Notes: a model not told the origin generated them from the sequence alone. 64,000 nucleotides of DNA from Streptomyces sp. NBC_01255 (GCF_036226445.1 NZ_CP108474.1:6572001-6636000), one strand, 5' to 3'; numbered from the stretch's first letter, positions 27,808-35,524 are shown. Numbers and translations are program-made.

Positions 27808-27842
27808 CTTGGTTTTACCAAGTTCGAGCTTGGAAAGTCCAA
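27808..27842. promoter_or_regulatory. Overlapping palindromes in the aminotransferase/hxlR divergent promoter
   Basis: CTTGGTTTTACCAAG (27808-27822), CCAAGTTCGAGCTTGG (27818-27833) and TTGGAAAGTCCAA (27830-27842) are three overlapping inverted repeats built from the same TTGG/CCAA half-site. On the minus strand TTGGAC and TAAAAC form plausible -35 and -10 boxes for the aminotransferase. This is probably the operator of the adjacent HxlR protein. Confidence 0.55.
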
Positions 27843-27846
27843 CAAC

Positions 27847-28512
27847 ATGTCTAGACTGCGTCGCATGCCACGTCAGCCACGCCGCAGCTACGACCAGCAC
27901 TGTGCCGCCGCGCGCGCCCTCGACCTCGTCGGCGACCGCTGGACCCTGCTCGTCGTCCGCGAACTCCTCGCCGGGCCGCGCCGCTACACCGACCTCCACG
28001 CCGACCTGCCCGGCGTCAGCACGGACATGCTCGCCGGCCGCCTCAAGGACATGGAGAGCGCCGGACTCGTCACCCGGCGGCGGCTCCCGCCGCCCGCCTC
28101 GGCGTCCGTGTACGAACTCACCCCGCGCGGCCGGGACCTGCTGCCCGTCCTGCGCTCGCTCGCCGCGTGGGGGGCGTCCGGCCTGGGCGAACCGCGGCCG
28201 ACCGACGCCGTCCGTGCGCACTGGTACGCGATCCCGCTCCTCGGCCCGCTCACGGAGCTCGGTGCGGGGGTCGTCCAGGTGACCTTGGACGAGGGGGAGT
28301 TCCACGTACGGATCGACGGCGACGGTGGCGTGGAGTACGGGGACGGGGTGTACGAGGGCGGCCGGCCGAGTGGTGGGGCGGGTGACGGTCCCGACGCCTG
28401 GCTGCGGACCGACGCGGCGACCTGTCGCGCCCTCGCGGAAGGGGAGTTGACGCTCGCCGGGGCGATCGAGTCGGGGCGCGCCACCCTCGAACGGCTCACC
28501 CGCGTCCCTTGA
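27847..28512 (+). CDS. HxlR-family regulator with SCP2-like ligand domain
   Basis: A 221-residue regulator. Residues about 12-110 form an HxlR winged helix (CAAARALDLVGDRWTLLVVRELLAGPRRYTDL, then LAGRLKDMESAGLVTRR). The remaining half resembles the SCP2/sterol-carrier fold often fused to this class and may bind a small hydrophobic ligand. ATG 27847 is preferred because GGAAAG lies ahead of it; ATG 27865 is an alternative with no ribosome site. It probably represses itself and the divergent aminotransferase. Confidence 0.85.
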   Translation: MSRLRRMPRQPRRSYDQHCAAARALDLVGDRWTLLVVRELLAGPRRYTDLHADLPGVSTDMLAGRLKDMESAGLVTRRRLPPPASASVYELTPRGRDLLPVLRSLAAWGASGLGEPRPTDAVRAHWYAIPLLGPLTELGAGVVQVTLDEGEFHVRIDGDGGVEYGDGVYEGGRPSGGAGDGPDAWLRTDAATCRALAEGELTLAGAIESGRATLERLTRVP

Positions 28513-28611
28513 TCCAATCCCCTGTCCGGGACCTCCGCTTCCGAGTAGCGTATGGCCGTTTCGGCGGCCGTCGAACGCACGGCCGCTCCACGAACTCGGA
28601 GGGGAATCGTC

Positions 28612-29106
28612 ATGGGGCCGGTGCAGGGAATACGTGAGGCGGGGCGCGGCGCGCGCCTGCGCAGAGGGCTACTCGTCGCGGGTGCGGTCGCCGCGGTGGC
28701 GGTCGTGCCGTCCGCCGCGCTGGCCACGCCCGGCAGCGGCGTCAGCGGGACCGTGCTCGCCAAGGGCACCTCGGACGGCAAGCTGAAGATCAAGCCGCCC
28801 AAGGGCGACACCGATGTGGTCGTCCGGACCATCACCATCGCCCCCGGCGGCTCCACGGGGTGGCACCACCACCCCGGACAGCTCGTCGCCGTCGTCCAGG
28901 CCGGCACGCTCACCCGTACCCTCGACGACTGCTCGGTCGAAGTGACCCCGGCGGGCGAGGCGTTCATCGAGCCCTCGGGCGGCAAGCACGTCCACATCGG
29001 CCGCAACCTCGGCACCGAGCCGGTCGTCCTGTACGTGACCTACCTGCTGCCCGAGGGGGCGCCGCTCTCGGTCGACGAGCCGGCCCCGGCCTGCGCCCAG
29101 GGCTGA
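28612..29106 (+). CDS. Secreted cupin-domain protein
   Basis: A 164-residue exported protein. An N-terminal basic-hydrophobic signal (RRGLLVAGAVAAVAVVPSAALA) precedes a single cupin barrel: the metal-binding motif 1 appears as PGGSTGWHHHPGQLVAVVQAGTLT, and motif 2 as the GEAFIEPSGGKHVH segment. Substrate unknown. ATG 28612 is preceded by GGAGGGG. Its 3' end overlaps the convergent merR gene by 67 bases. Confidence 0.82.
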   Translation: MGPVQGIREAGRGARLRRGLLVAGAVAAVAVVPSAALATPGSGVSGTVLAKGTSDGKLKIKPPKGDTDVVVRTITIAPGGSTGWHHHPGQLVAVVQAGTLTRTLDDCSVEVTPAGEAFIEPSGGKHVHIGRNLGTEPVVLYVTYLLPEGAPLSVDEPAPACAQG

Positions 29107-29483
29107 GCGCCCGCCGGGGACGTGGCCGGCGACCCGGGGACCGACCGGTCCAGCGACGCCGCGAGCCGGTCCCGGGCCGCCGTCTGCGCCGCGATCCGCG
29201 CGTCGAGGACGGCCAGCCGCTCGCGGGCGATCTCCAGCCCGCGGGCGGACGGGGCGGCGGCCGCGACGTCCCCGTCGAGGCACGAGCGGAACGCGGACAC
29301 GTCGTCGAGCGTGAGCCCGGCGTCCAGCAGGTACCGGATGTTGGACACGCGCGCGACGGCGCCCTCCTCGTACACCCGGTATCCGTTGTCCGCCCGGGCC
29401 GACGCGAGGAGTCCCGCCTGCTCGTAGTGGCGCAGCGCGCGGGGTGACACCCCTGTCCGCCGGGCCAGTTCACCGATGCGCAA
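29040..29483 (-). CDS. MerR-family transcriptional regulator
   Basis: A 147-residue regulator with an N-terminal MerR winged helix (RIGELARRTGVSPRALRHYEQAGLL, then GYRVYEEGAVARVSNIRYLLDAGLTLDDV) and a coiled coil for dimerisation (about 75-110). The C-terminal tail has no conserved cysteines, so a metal is unlikely as ligand. TTG 29483 was chosen because GGAGGTG lies six bases ahead and the family begins MRIGELA; a GTG at 29501 is the alternative. It lies 27 bases downstream of an SDR gene on the same strand, so the two are probably one operon. Confidence 0.85.
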   Translation of the reverse strand: MRIGELARRTGVSPRALRHYEQAGLLASARADNGYRVYEEGAVARVSNIRYLLDAGLTLDDVSAFRSCLDGDVAAAAPSARGLEIARERLAVLDARIAAQTAARDRLAASLDRSVPGSPATSPAGAQPWAQAGAGSSTESGAPSGSR

Positions 29484-29510
29484 GGGGCGCCACCTCCGCA
29501 CGCAGTCGTA

Positions 29511-30263
29511 TCACGTGACCAGCGCGCCCCCGTCGACGGGCAGGACGGTGCCCGTGAGGAAGCCGGCGTCGGGTGAGGCGAGCGACGTGATCACCCGCGC
29601 GACCTCCTCGGGCCTGCCGATGCGGCCCAGCGGCGTGTGGGCGAGCTGCCACGCCCGCAGCGCCTCCAGCCGCTCGGGGGAGAGGCCCATGTGGTCGGCG
29701 ATCGGTGTCTCGATCGCGCCGGGCGCGACGGCCACCACACGGATGCCGTCGGGCGCGAGCTCCAGCGCCCAGCACCGGGTCAGGGTCTCCAGGGCGCTCT
29801 TCGTCGCCGGATACACGGAGTTGGCGGGCCAGCCGCGCTGCCCGATCGCCGTCGACACGTTCACCACCACGCCCCGGGACCCCTTGAGCGCGGGGACGGC
29901 GGCCTGGGTGAGCAGGACGGGGGCGACGAGGTTCGTCTCCAGGAGCGGGGTGATCACGGAGCGGTCGAGGGTGCCGAGCGGGCCGCCGGAGGAGATCCCG
30001 GCGTTGTTGACGAGGACGTCGAGGCGGCCGTGCGCGGCCACCGCCGCCTCGACGATCCCCTCGGCGGCGCCTTCCGCCGTCACGTCCGCGACGAACGGGT
30101 GGATTCCGGGGTGTCCCTCGGCGGCCTCGCGCAGCGGCTCCTTCCTGCGGCCGACGGCGACGACCGTCGCCCCCTGTCCGGCGAAGGCGCGCGCGGTGGC
30201 CCGGCCGATGCCGGTGCCCGCGCCGGTGACGACGACGACCCTGGTGGGTGTGATGGTGTCCAT
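29511..30263 (-). CDS. Short-chain dehydrogenase/reductase
   Basis: A 250-residue classical SDR. VTGAGTGIGRATA is the TGxxxGIG cofactor loop, NNAG is present, and the catalytic set is Ser in NVSTAIG with YPATK. An arginine-rich GRRKEP after beta 2 suggests NADP(H). The C-terminal PVDGGALVT is typical. Substrate unknown. The linked MerR gene suggests induction by a toxic or signal compound that the enzyme may modify. Confidence 0.88.
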   Translation of the reverse strand: MDTITPTRVVVVTGAGTGIGRATARAFAGQGATVVAVGRRKEPLREAAEGHPGIHPFVADVTAEGAAEGIVEAAVAAHGRLDVLVNNAGISSGGPLGTLDRSVITPLLETNLVAPVLLTQAAVPALKGSRGVVVNVSTAIGQRGWPANSVYPATKSALETLTRCWALELAPDGIRVVAVAPGAIETPIADHMGLSPERLEALRAWQLAHTPLGRIGRPEEVARVITSLASPDAGFLTGTVLPVDGGALVT

Positions 30264-30269
30264 GAATCC

Positions 30270-30303
30270 GATGGTCGAACAGTGACGCCAGTGACAAGGT
30301 CAA
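30270..30303 (-). promoter_or_regulatory. Possible MerR-type promoter of the SDR-merR operon
   Basis: Read on the minus strand, TTGACC (30303-30298) is followed by a GTCACTG-GC-GTCACTG direct repeat and then GTTCGACC. MerR regulators typically bind within a stretched spacer of this kind. No perfect dyad or clear -10 box is visible, so the call is weak. Confidence 0.35.
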
Positions 30304-30384
30304 GCCGGGGCGCGGGAACAGGCCGTGACACGGCGACGGGTCGGGACGGGATGTCGCGCCGGGGCAGGGGAAGCGGCAGGCAGG

Positions 30385-31035
30385 ATGAGTGGGATGCGAT
30401 ACGAGGCGATCACCTGGGAACGGCTGGCCGGCACGCTCGCCGGGCACCTTGACGCGGCCACGCCCGGCGACGGCGGACCATGGCTCAAGGTCGGCATCGA
30501 CGGGCCGCCCGCCGCACCCGGCGGCGAGCTCGCCGGACTCCTCGCCGAGGCGCTCCGGGCGCGCGGCCGCGCCGTCCACGTGGCCGGGACGGGCGGCTTC
30601 CTGCGTCCCGCTTCACTCCGGTACGAGTACGGGAAGCGGGACCCCGACGCGTACTACGACGGGTGGACCGACATCAAGGCCCTGTGGCGCGAGGTCTTCG
30701 CGCCGCTGGAACCCGGCGGCACCGGACGCGTGCTGCCCGACCTGTGGGACCCGGCCACGGACCGGGCGACCCGCAGCCCGTACGTGACGCTGCCGCCCGG
30801 CGGGGTGCTCCTGCTCCACGGGCCGTTCCTCCTCGGCCACTGGTTCCCCTTCGACCTCACCGTGCACCTGCGGCTCTCGGCCGCGGCCCTCGCCCGGCGC
30901 ACCGAGGAGTCCTGGACGCTGCCCGCCTTCGCCCGGTACGAGGCGGAGGTCGACCCCGCCACGACCGCCGACGTCGTCGTACGCGCCGACGACCCGCGCC
31001 ACCCGGCCTGGACCGGGGGCCAGTCCGGGGACTAG
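30385..31035 (+). CDS. Uridine kinase-like protein with altered P-loop
   Basis: A 216-residue protein resembling Streptomyces uridine-kinase-family proteins (RYEYGKRDPDAYYDGWTDIKALWREVF, LLLHGPFLLGHWFPFDLTVHL). The expected Walker A is replaced by VGIDGPPAAPGGELA, with no GK(S/T), so ATP use is uncertain. ATG 30385 was chosen; ATG 30394 is also possible. The TAG stop (31033-31035) lies in the CTAG target of the neighbouring insertion sequence, yet the reading frame is intact. Before insertion the gene would have run end-to-end into psuK, coding another nucleoside kinase. Confidence 0.7.
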   Translation: MSGMRYEAITWERLAGTLAGHLDAATPGDGGPWLKVGIDGPPAAPGGELAGLLAEALRARGRAVHVAGTGGFLRPASLRYEYGKRDPDAYYDGWTDIKALWREVFAPLEPGGTGRVLPDLWDPATDRATRSPYVTLPPGGVLLLHGPFLLGHWFPFDLTVHLRLSAAALARRTEESWTLPAFARYEAEVDPATTADVVVRADDPRHPAWTGGQSGD

Positions 31036-31170
31036 TACTCCAGCCGGACTTTGATGTTTTGCCTGGTCAACGGCTTGGGTTTGGGGAGTGTAGCGGGGTG
31101 GTGCTGGAAGCGGGGCGGGTTCACCTGGCCCGTCCCGCGAACGAGTGCCCTCGCCGTGTGTAGTGACATC
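31036..31170 (+). repeat. IS left terminal inverted repeat, 135 bp
   Basis: It begins TACTCCAGCCGGACTTTGATG and matches the complement of the right repeat in 134 of 135 bases; the one difference is at 31045 (C against A). Confidence 0.95.
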
Positions 31171-31212
31171 TGCGGGCTCTGGCCTGGTGCCGACGGCGCC
31201 ATCGTGACCAGT

Positions 31213-32442
31213 TCATCGAGTGGTCGCCCTGTGCAGCAGGATGTCGGTGGGCAGCTGCCAGGAGACGGCGAATCTCGGCTGGTGTGAGGTCCACGAGGTC
31301 GGGAGTGTTCTGCTCGGTTCCCCTTTTTCCCTCGCGTGGGCGGCGGTGACGGCCAGGAACGCGTGGGCGAGCATGGCGAGAGTGATGTGCCGGTGCCAGC
31401 CGGTGTAGCGGCGGACTTCGTACTGGTCCAGGCCGCATTCGTTCTTCGCGCTCTGGAAGCACTCCTCGATCTTCCAGCGGCAGCCGGCGATCCCCACGAG
31501 GTCGGTGAGGGTTGCCTGCAGGGGTGCCGAGGCGAGGAAGTAGGCGAGCTCGTCCGGCTTGGTGATGCTGCGGCGGGCGAGCATCCATCGCTGGCGGGTG
31601 GGCTCGTCGCCGTCGAATTCCCAGACAGCCGGCAGCCGGGCCGCGGCCCAGTCGTAGATTCGGGGCCCCTTGGCGCCGTCGCCGCAGGAGAGCTGCTGCC
31701 ACGCTTCTGGCGGAGCCTGGCCGATGAGATGGTCGATGCGGGGGCCGTGGACCTGCTGGGACTTCGGTACGGCCATGACATAGGACAGGCCGACGTCTTC
31801 CAGGAACCGGCGGAAGCGGGAGTCCTGCCCGTAGGCGGCATCCGCGGTGACCCAGGCGACGGGCAGCGGGGAGGCGAGTGCTCGCAGGACCATGGTGCGG
31901 GCCAGGTCGTTCTTCGTCGCGAAGCCACGCTCGCTGGGGATCTTGGCAGCACGGCAGCGCTCGAGGTCGTCGGTCCAGGACTTGGGCAGGTAGAGCTCGC
32001 GGTCGACCAAGGCATGGCCCAGGGTGGTGGCGTAGGCGGCGAAGACACCGATCTGGCAGTTCTCGGTGCGGCCGGCTGTGCCGGAGTACTGCCGTTGCAC
32101 CCCGGCTGAAGTGACACCCTTCTTGACGAAGCCGGTGTCGTCGATGATCAGGACACCGTCGTCGGCGCCGAGGTGCTCGGCGACGTAACCCTGCAGGTCA
32201 TCACGGATTCCGTCGGCTTCCCACCGGCTTTTCGCCAGGAGGTGCTGCAGTCCGTCCGGCGTGGAGTGCCCGGCAAACTCGGCCAGTTGCCAGGAGTTCT
32301 TGCGGCCCACCGGGCCGAGCAGACCACGGACGTAGTCCCGCATCCGGCGTCGCGGCTCAACACGTGAGAAGCGGTGCCCGACTTGCAGGAAGAGTTCTTC
32401 CAGTTCGTGTTCCCACTCGTTGGCGGTTACGTCATCAGTCAC
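31213..32442 (-). CDS. IS701-family DDE transposase
   Basis: A 409-residue transposase, full length for the family. It opens with an HTH-like helical region (HRFSRVEPRRRMRDYVRGLLGPVGRKN) characteristic of IS701 proteins. The RNase H-like core supplies the catalytic acids: Asp in LIIDDTGFVKKG (residues 101-102), Asp in WVTADAAYGQD, and Glu in KIEECFQSAKNECGLDQYEVR. It cuts and rejoins the ends of the surrounding element. GTG 32442 lies just inside the right terminal repeat. No frameshift or stop is seen. Confidence 0.95.
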   Translation of the reverse strand: MTDDVTANEWEHELEELFLQVGHRFSRVEPRRRMRDYVRGLLGPVGRKNSWQLAEFAGHSTPDGLQHLLAKSRWEADGIRDDLQGYVAEHLGADDGVLIIDDTGFVKKGVTSAGVQRQYSGTAGRTENCQIGVFAAYATTLGHALVDRELYLPKSWTDDLERCRAAKIPSERGFATKNDLARTMVLRALASPLPVAWVTADAAYGQDSRFRRFLEDVGLSYVMAVPKSQQVHGPRIDHLIGQAPPEAWQQLSCGDGAKGPRIYDWAAARLPAVWEFDGDEPTRQRWMLARRSITKPDELAYFLASAPLQATLTDLVGIAGCRWKIEECFQSAKNECGLDQYEVRRYTGWHRHITLAMLAHAFLAVTAAHAREKGEPSRTLPTSWTSHQPRFAVSWQLPTDILLHRATTR

Positions 32443-32462
32443 ACATGGTGGCTGTCCAGCCC

Positions 32463-32597
32463 GATGTCACTACACACGGCGAGGGCACTCGTTCGCGGGA
32501 CGGGCCAGGTGAACCCGCCCCGCTTCCAGCACCACCCCGCTACACTCCCCAAACCCAAGCCGTTGACCAGGCAAAACATCAAAGTCCTGCTGGAGTA
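32463..32597 (-). repeat. IS right terminal inverted repeat, 135 bp
   Basis: Mirror copy of the left repeat. Its outer end reads GCTGGAGTA and abuts CTAG. It also holds an open frame of 45 codons (32464-32601) that ends on the TAG within CTAG; the left repeat has the same frame in mirror image. Confidence 0.95.
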
Positions 32598-32601
32598 CTA
32601 G

Positions 32602-32762
32602 GGCCTGTCCGGCGGATCATGGCCGGGGCCCCGGCGTCTGGCACGGCACCTCGCCGCGTTGCCGAAACGCCCGAATAGCTCCGCTATTAGTGCGCTCCGG
32701 CGCCTTGCGATGCACCGCACCAGACGCCGCGACCTATCCGACCCTGATCCGCCGGACAGGCC
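32602..32762. mobile_element. 161-bp foldback (MITE-like) element
   Basis: Terminal repeats GGCCTGTCCGGCGGATCA (32602-32619) and its complement (32745-32762) match perfectly over 18 bases and are flanked by CTAG on both sides (32598-32601, 32763-32766). The interior is also self-complementary at many points, including GGCGTCTGG against its complement and a central AATAGC-TCC-GCTATT. There is no coding capacity. Size, inverted ends and target duplication fit a non-autonomous transposable element. Its left CTAG is shared with the IS701-type element. Confidence 0.8.
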
Positions 32763-33692
32763 CTAGACGGTCGCCCCGGGTGTGGGGTCCAAGGGTCTGC
32801 CTCCCACGACGGTGACCGCCTCCGCGCCCGCGCGGCAGCCCGCCTCCGCGGCCTTCACCGGGTCCGCGCCCGCCAGCCGGACCGCCAGGAACGCGCCGGT
32901 GAAGGCGTCGCCCGCGCCCGTCGAGTCCACCCGGAGCGCCGCGGGCACCGGAGGCGCCGCCACCCGTGCCGTGACCGCGCCGCCCTCGGCGACCAGAGCG
33001 CCCGCCGGTCCGAGGGTGACCACGACGAGCGGATGGCGCCGGCTCAGATCCGCGGCCGCCGCTTCCGGTTCACGGCACCCGGTCAGCAGCCGGGCCTCGT
33101 CGGCGTTGGGCAGCAGTACGTCGGCACCCGCCGTCGCCTCCAGGAACCCGTCCACCCCCAGCTCCGCGAGGAACCCCGCGGAGGCCGGGTCCACGCTCAC
33201 CGGAACGCCCGCCTCCCGCGCGTCCCGCAGCGCCCGCCGGGCCGTCTCGCGGCTCGCCGGGGCGAAGAACAGATAGCCGGAGAGGTGCAGCGCGGCCACG
33301 CCGTCGAGTACGCCGGCGCTCCAGTCGGCGGGGGAGAGGCGCAGCGCGGCGCCGCTGTCGGTGAGGAAGGTCCGCTCGGCCGAGGCGTCGACGAGCGCGA
33401 TCACGGTGGCCGTCGCCGCCTCCGCGTCCCGGACGAGCAGCGGGCGCACCCCCGCCCGTCTCAGCGCCCGCTCGTGCCAGTCCGCCGCGTCCGTCCCGAC
33501 CCGGCCGAGCAGCCGCACGTCCTCGCAGCCGGAACGCACCGCCCAGCAGGCCGCGTTGGCCCCGGCGCCGCCCGGGAGGGTCCGGATCTCCGCCGCCGTG
33601 TCCGTCGCGGGCGCGAGGGGCGTCCGGTGCCGGGCGACGACGTCCGTCACCACGTCCCCGACGACCAACAGCGCGCGCCCCAGCCGGCTCAC
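32763..33692 (-). CDS. psuK: PfkB-family kinase, probable pseudouridine kinase
   Basis: A 309-residue ribokinase-fold enzyme. GGAGANAACWAVRSG is PfkB signature 1 and RVDSTGAGDAFTGAFLA is signature 2 with the catalytic Asp. Its GTG start overlaps the stop of psuG by four bases, so the two are translationally coupled. PsuK phosphorylates pseudouridine and PsuG then splits the phosphate ester product; substrate here is inferred from that linkage. The TAG stop lies in the CTAG on the right edge of the foldback element, and the frame is intact. Confidence 0.8.
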   Translation of the reverse strand: MSRLGRALLVVGDVVTDVVARHRTPLAPATDTAAEIRTLPGGAGANAACWAVRSGCEDVRLLGRVGTDAADWHERALRRAGVRPLLVRDAEAATATVIALVDASAERTFLTDSGAALRLSPADWSAGVLDGVAALHLSGYLFFAPASRETARRALRDAREAGVPVSVDPASAGFLAELGVDGFLEATAGADVLLPNADEARLLTGCREPEAAAADLSRRHPLVVVTLGPAGALVAEGGAVTARVAAPPVPAALRVDSTGAGDAFTGAFLAVRLAGADPVKAAEAGCRAGAEAVTVVGGRPLDPTPGATV

Positions 33693-34678
33693 CGTCCGCC
33701 CGCGCCGGGAGCCCCCGCGCCGGGAGCCCGCGTGCCAGGCGTCCCCGTGCGAGGCGTTCCCGAGCCCCGTGCCCCCGCGCCGTACGCCGTCGCGATCCGG
33801 GCCGCGAGCCGGACGTTGCCCCGTACCGCCGCGAGGTTCGCCTCCAGGGACGCCCCTGCCGTGTGCACCGTCAGGTATTCGAGCAGGAACGGCGTCACGG
33901 CCTGCCCCGTGATCGCCTTCTCCTTCGCCGCCGCGAGCCCCTGTGCGAGGACCCGGTCGTGGAGCGCGGGGTCCAACTGCTCCGTCTCCGGCACCGGGTT
34001 GGCCACGACGAGCGAGGCCTGCCGCCCGCCGAGCGCGTCCTGGGCCCGTATGACCCCCGCCACCTCCTCCGGGCTCCGCAGCGTCCAGTCGACGGGCTCG
34101 CCCGAGGAGGACAGGTAGAACCCGGGGAAGTGCTCCGTGCCGTATCCGACGACCGTCACCCCCAGCGTCTCCAGGCGCTGCAGAGTCGCCGGCACGTCGA
34201 GGATCGACTTCACCCCGGCGCACACCACTGTGATCCCGACCTCGGCGAGCAGCCGCAGGTCGGCCGACTCGTCCTGGGTCTCGCTCCACTCGCGGTGCAC
34301 GCCGCCGAGCCCGCCGGTCGCGAACACCCGTATGCCCGCCGCGTCCGCGAGCCACGCCGTCGCCGAGACCGTCGTCGCGCCCGTCGCCCCGGTCGCCAGG
34401 GCCGGGGCCAGATCGCGGTGACCCAGCTTCCGCACCGCCGGGTCCTCCGCGATCCGGGTCAGTGCCGCACGGTCCAGGCCCACCCGGGCGGTGCCGTCGA
34501 CCACGGCGACGGTGGCGGGGACGGCGCCCCCGGCCCGTACGAGCTCCTCCAGCTCCAGGGCCACGGCGAGGTTGCGCGGGCGGGGCAGGCCGTGGGCGAT
34601 GATCGTCGATTCCAGCGCGACGACGGGCCGGCCCTCGTGGAGCGCCTCCCGTACCTCTTCGGACACCTGTGTGGACAT
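33689..34678 (-). CDS. psuG: Pseudouridine-5'-phosphate glycosidase
   Basis: A 329-residue enzyme that reversibly cleaves pseudouridine 5'-phosphate to uracil and ribose 5-phosphate. Family blocks are clear: VVALESTIIAHGLPRPRNLA, GTTVSATAWLADAAGIRVFATGGLGGVHR, CAGVKSILDVPATLQRLETLGVTVVGYGT and FPGFYLSSSG, including the conserved active-site lysine region. The last about 30 residues are a Gly/Thr/Pro tail outside the family's normal end. ATG 34678 gives the family N-terminus. It is the first gene of a two-gene psuGK operon. Confidence 0.95.
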   Translation of the reverse strand: MSTQVSEEVREALHEGRPVVALESTIIAHGLPRPRNLAVALELEELVRAGGAVPATVAVVDGTARVGLDRAALTRIAEDPAVRKLGHRDLAPALATGATGATTVSATAWLADAAGIRVFATGGLGGVHREWSETQDESADLRLLAEVGITVVCAGVKSILDVPATLQRLETLGVTVVGYGTEHFPGFYLSSSGEPVDWTLRSPEEVAGVIRAQDALGGRQASLVVANPVPETEQLDPALHDRVLAQGLAAAKEKAITGQAVTPFLLEYLTVHTAGASLEANLAAVRGNVRLAARIATAYGAGARGSGTPRTGTPGTRAPGAGAPGAGGR

Positions 34679-34961
34679 GTCCCATTCCTGGCGCGACCAC
34701 GGGCCCCGCAAACCTCGGTGGCGACCTCCTGCCACACGCCCCGCCGTCCGCGGGCGCTCCTGCGGATTCCGTGACGGCGTCTCCGCTCCCGTCGCCGCGG
34801 ACGGCCGAGGAGCCCCGCCGCGCTTCGCCGGGAGCGTGGTGCGGAATTCGTCGCCGTCGTCGCATTCGGGTAAGTCGCCTGGTAGGAGGCGAAGCGGAGC
34901 GATCTGTTCCACCCGGTCCCGGTCCCCGGGACGCTCCTGAGCCCCGCTACAGTCACCGCCC

Positions 34962-35318
34962 ATGACGACACATGACGTGCCCTCCTTCGCCGTGCACATT
35001 CCCGACGCGGAGCTCGAGGCGGACCCTCTCGACCCCGCCCAGATCGTCTCCGGCACGCCCGAGGTGACGGGCAAGGTGCTGTGGGAGTCCGCCGACGGAA
35101 AGCAGGTGCGCGGAATCTGGCAGATCACGCCCGGAGTCGTCACCGACACCGAGGCCAACGAGCTCTTCGTGGTGGTCAGCGGACGGGCGACCGTCGCCGT
35201 CGAGGGCGGGGAGACGCTGGAGATCGGCCCCGGCGACGCGTGCGTGCTGCGCGAGGGCGACCGGACGACCTGGACCGTGCACGAGACCCTGCGCAAGGCG
35301 TACCACATCAGCCTCTGA
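34962..35318 (+). CDS. Small cupin-domain protein
   Basis: A 118-residue one-barrel protein of the Cupin_3 type (GIWQITPGVVTDTEANELFVVVSGRATVAVEGGETLEIGPGDACVL). The usual metal-binding histidines are not evident in motif 1 (E-x-N-E instead), so metal binding is doubtful. Such (S)-ureidoglycine-aminohydrolase-like cupins often have unknown roles. The 283 bases between psuG and this gene hold both promoters; I see no clear boxes. Confidence 0.85.
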   Translation: MTTHDVPSFAVHIPDAELEADPLDPAQIVSGTPEVTGKVLWESADGKQVRGIWQITPGVVTDTEANELFVVVSGRATVAVEGGETLEIGPGDACVLREGDRTTWTVHETLRKAYHISL

Positions 35319-35382
35319 GGCCTCCCGGGGTCCGTGCCACTGGCTCCGAAGTCCGTGCGGGCAGGGGGAGTTGAAGGTCTGG

Positions 35383-35397
35383 TAGGAAACCTTCCTA
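35383..35397. promoter_or_regulatory. Palindromic operator TAGGAAACCTTCCTA
   Basis: A perfect dyad (TAGGAA-ACC-TTCCTA) sits near a TAGCAT box (35403-35408) about 190 bases upstream of the phosphoesterase gene. An operator overlapping the promoter of the three-gene operon is the likely reading; similar TAGGAAA...TTTCCTA dyads are known to me ahead of secreted-enzyme genes in Streptomyces. Confidence 0.55.
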
Positions 35398-35494
35398 TCG
35401 GCTAGCATCCCGGCCAGCGGCTTGGCGCGGCGCCCGACCCCACGGGCGTGACGCGCTCAGCGAGAGCTCTGACCCGGCCGCCGAGCACCACCCC

Positions 35495-35524
35495 GCCGCG
35501 TGGCGCCCCGAATCGCCACGCGGC
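35495..35524 (+). promoter_or_regulatory. Hairpin in the leader of the phosphoesterase operon
   Basis: GCCGCGTGGCG and CGCCACGCGGC pair perfectly over 11 bases around an 8-base loop in the presumed untranslated leader, 65 bases before the start codon. It may act as an attenuator or a stability element. Confidence 0.5.

Larger units (their letters stand above)
31036..32597 (-). mobile_element. IS701-family insertion sequence, apparently complete
   Basis: The 1562-bp element has a single transposase gene and unusually long terminal inverted repeats of 135 bases that differ at one base. It is flanked on both sides by CTAG (31032-31035 and 32598-32601), read as a 4-bp target duplication. The near-perfect repeats and intact transposase point to recent insertion and probable activity. 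Confidence 0.9.

Noticed and set aside
28552..28611. Upstream start for the secreted cupin gene
   Set aside because: GGAGGGG lies ahead of the ATG at 28612, and the earlier start would put a non-hydrophobic extension before the signal peptide.
31032..31169. Small 45-codon gene in each IS end
   Set aside because: Not listed as genes: no ribosome site was recognised, and conservation may reflect the repeat itself. Kept only as a finding.
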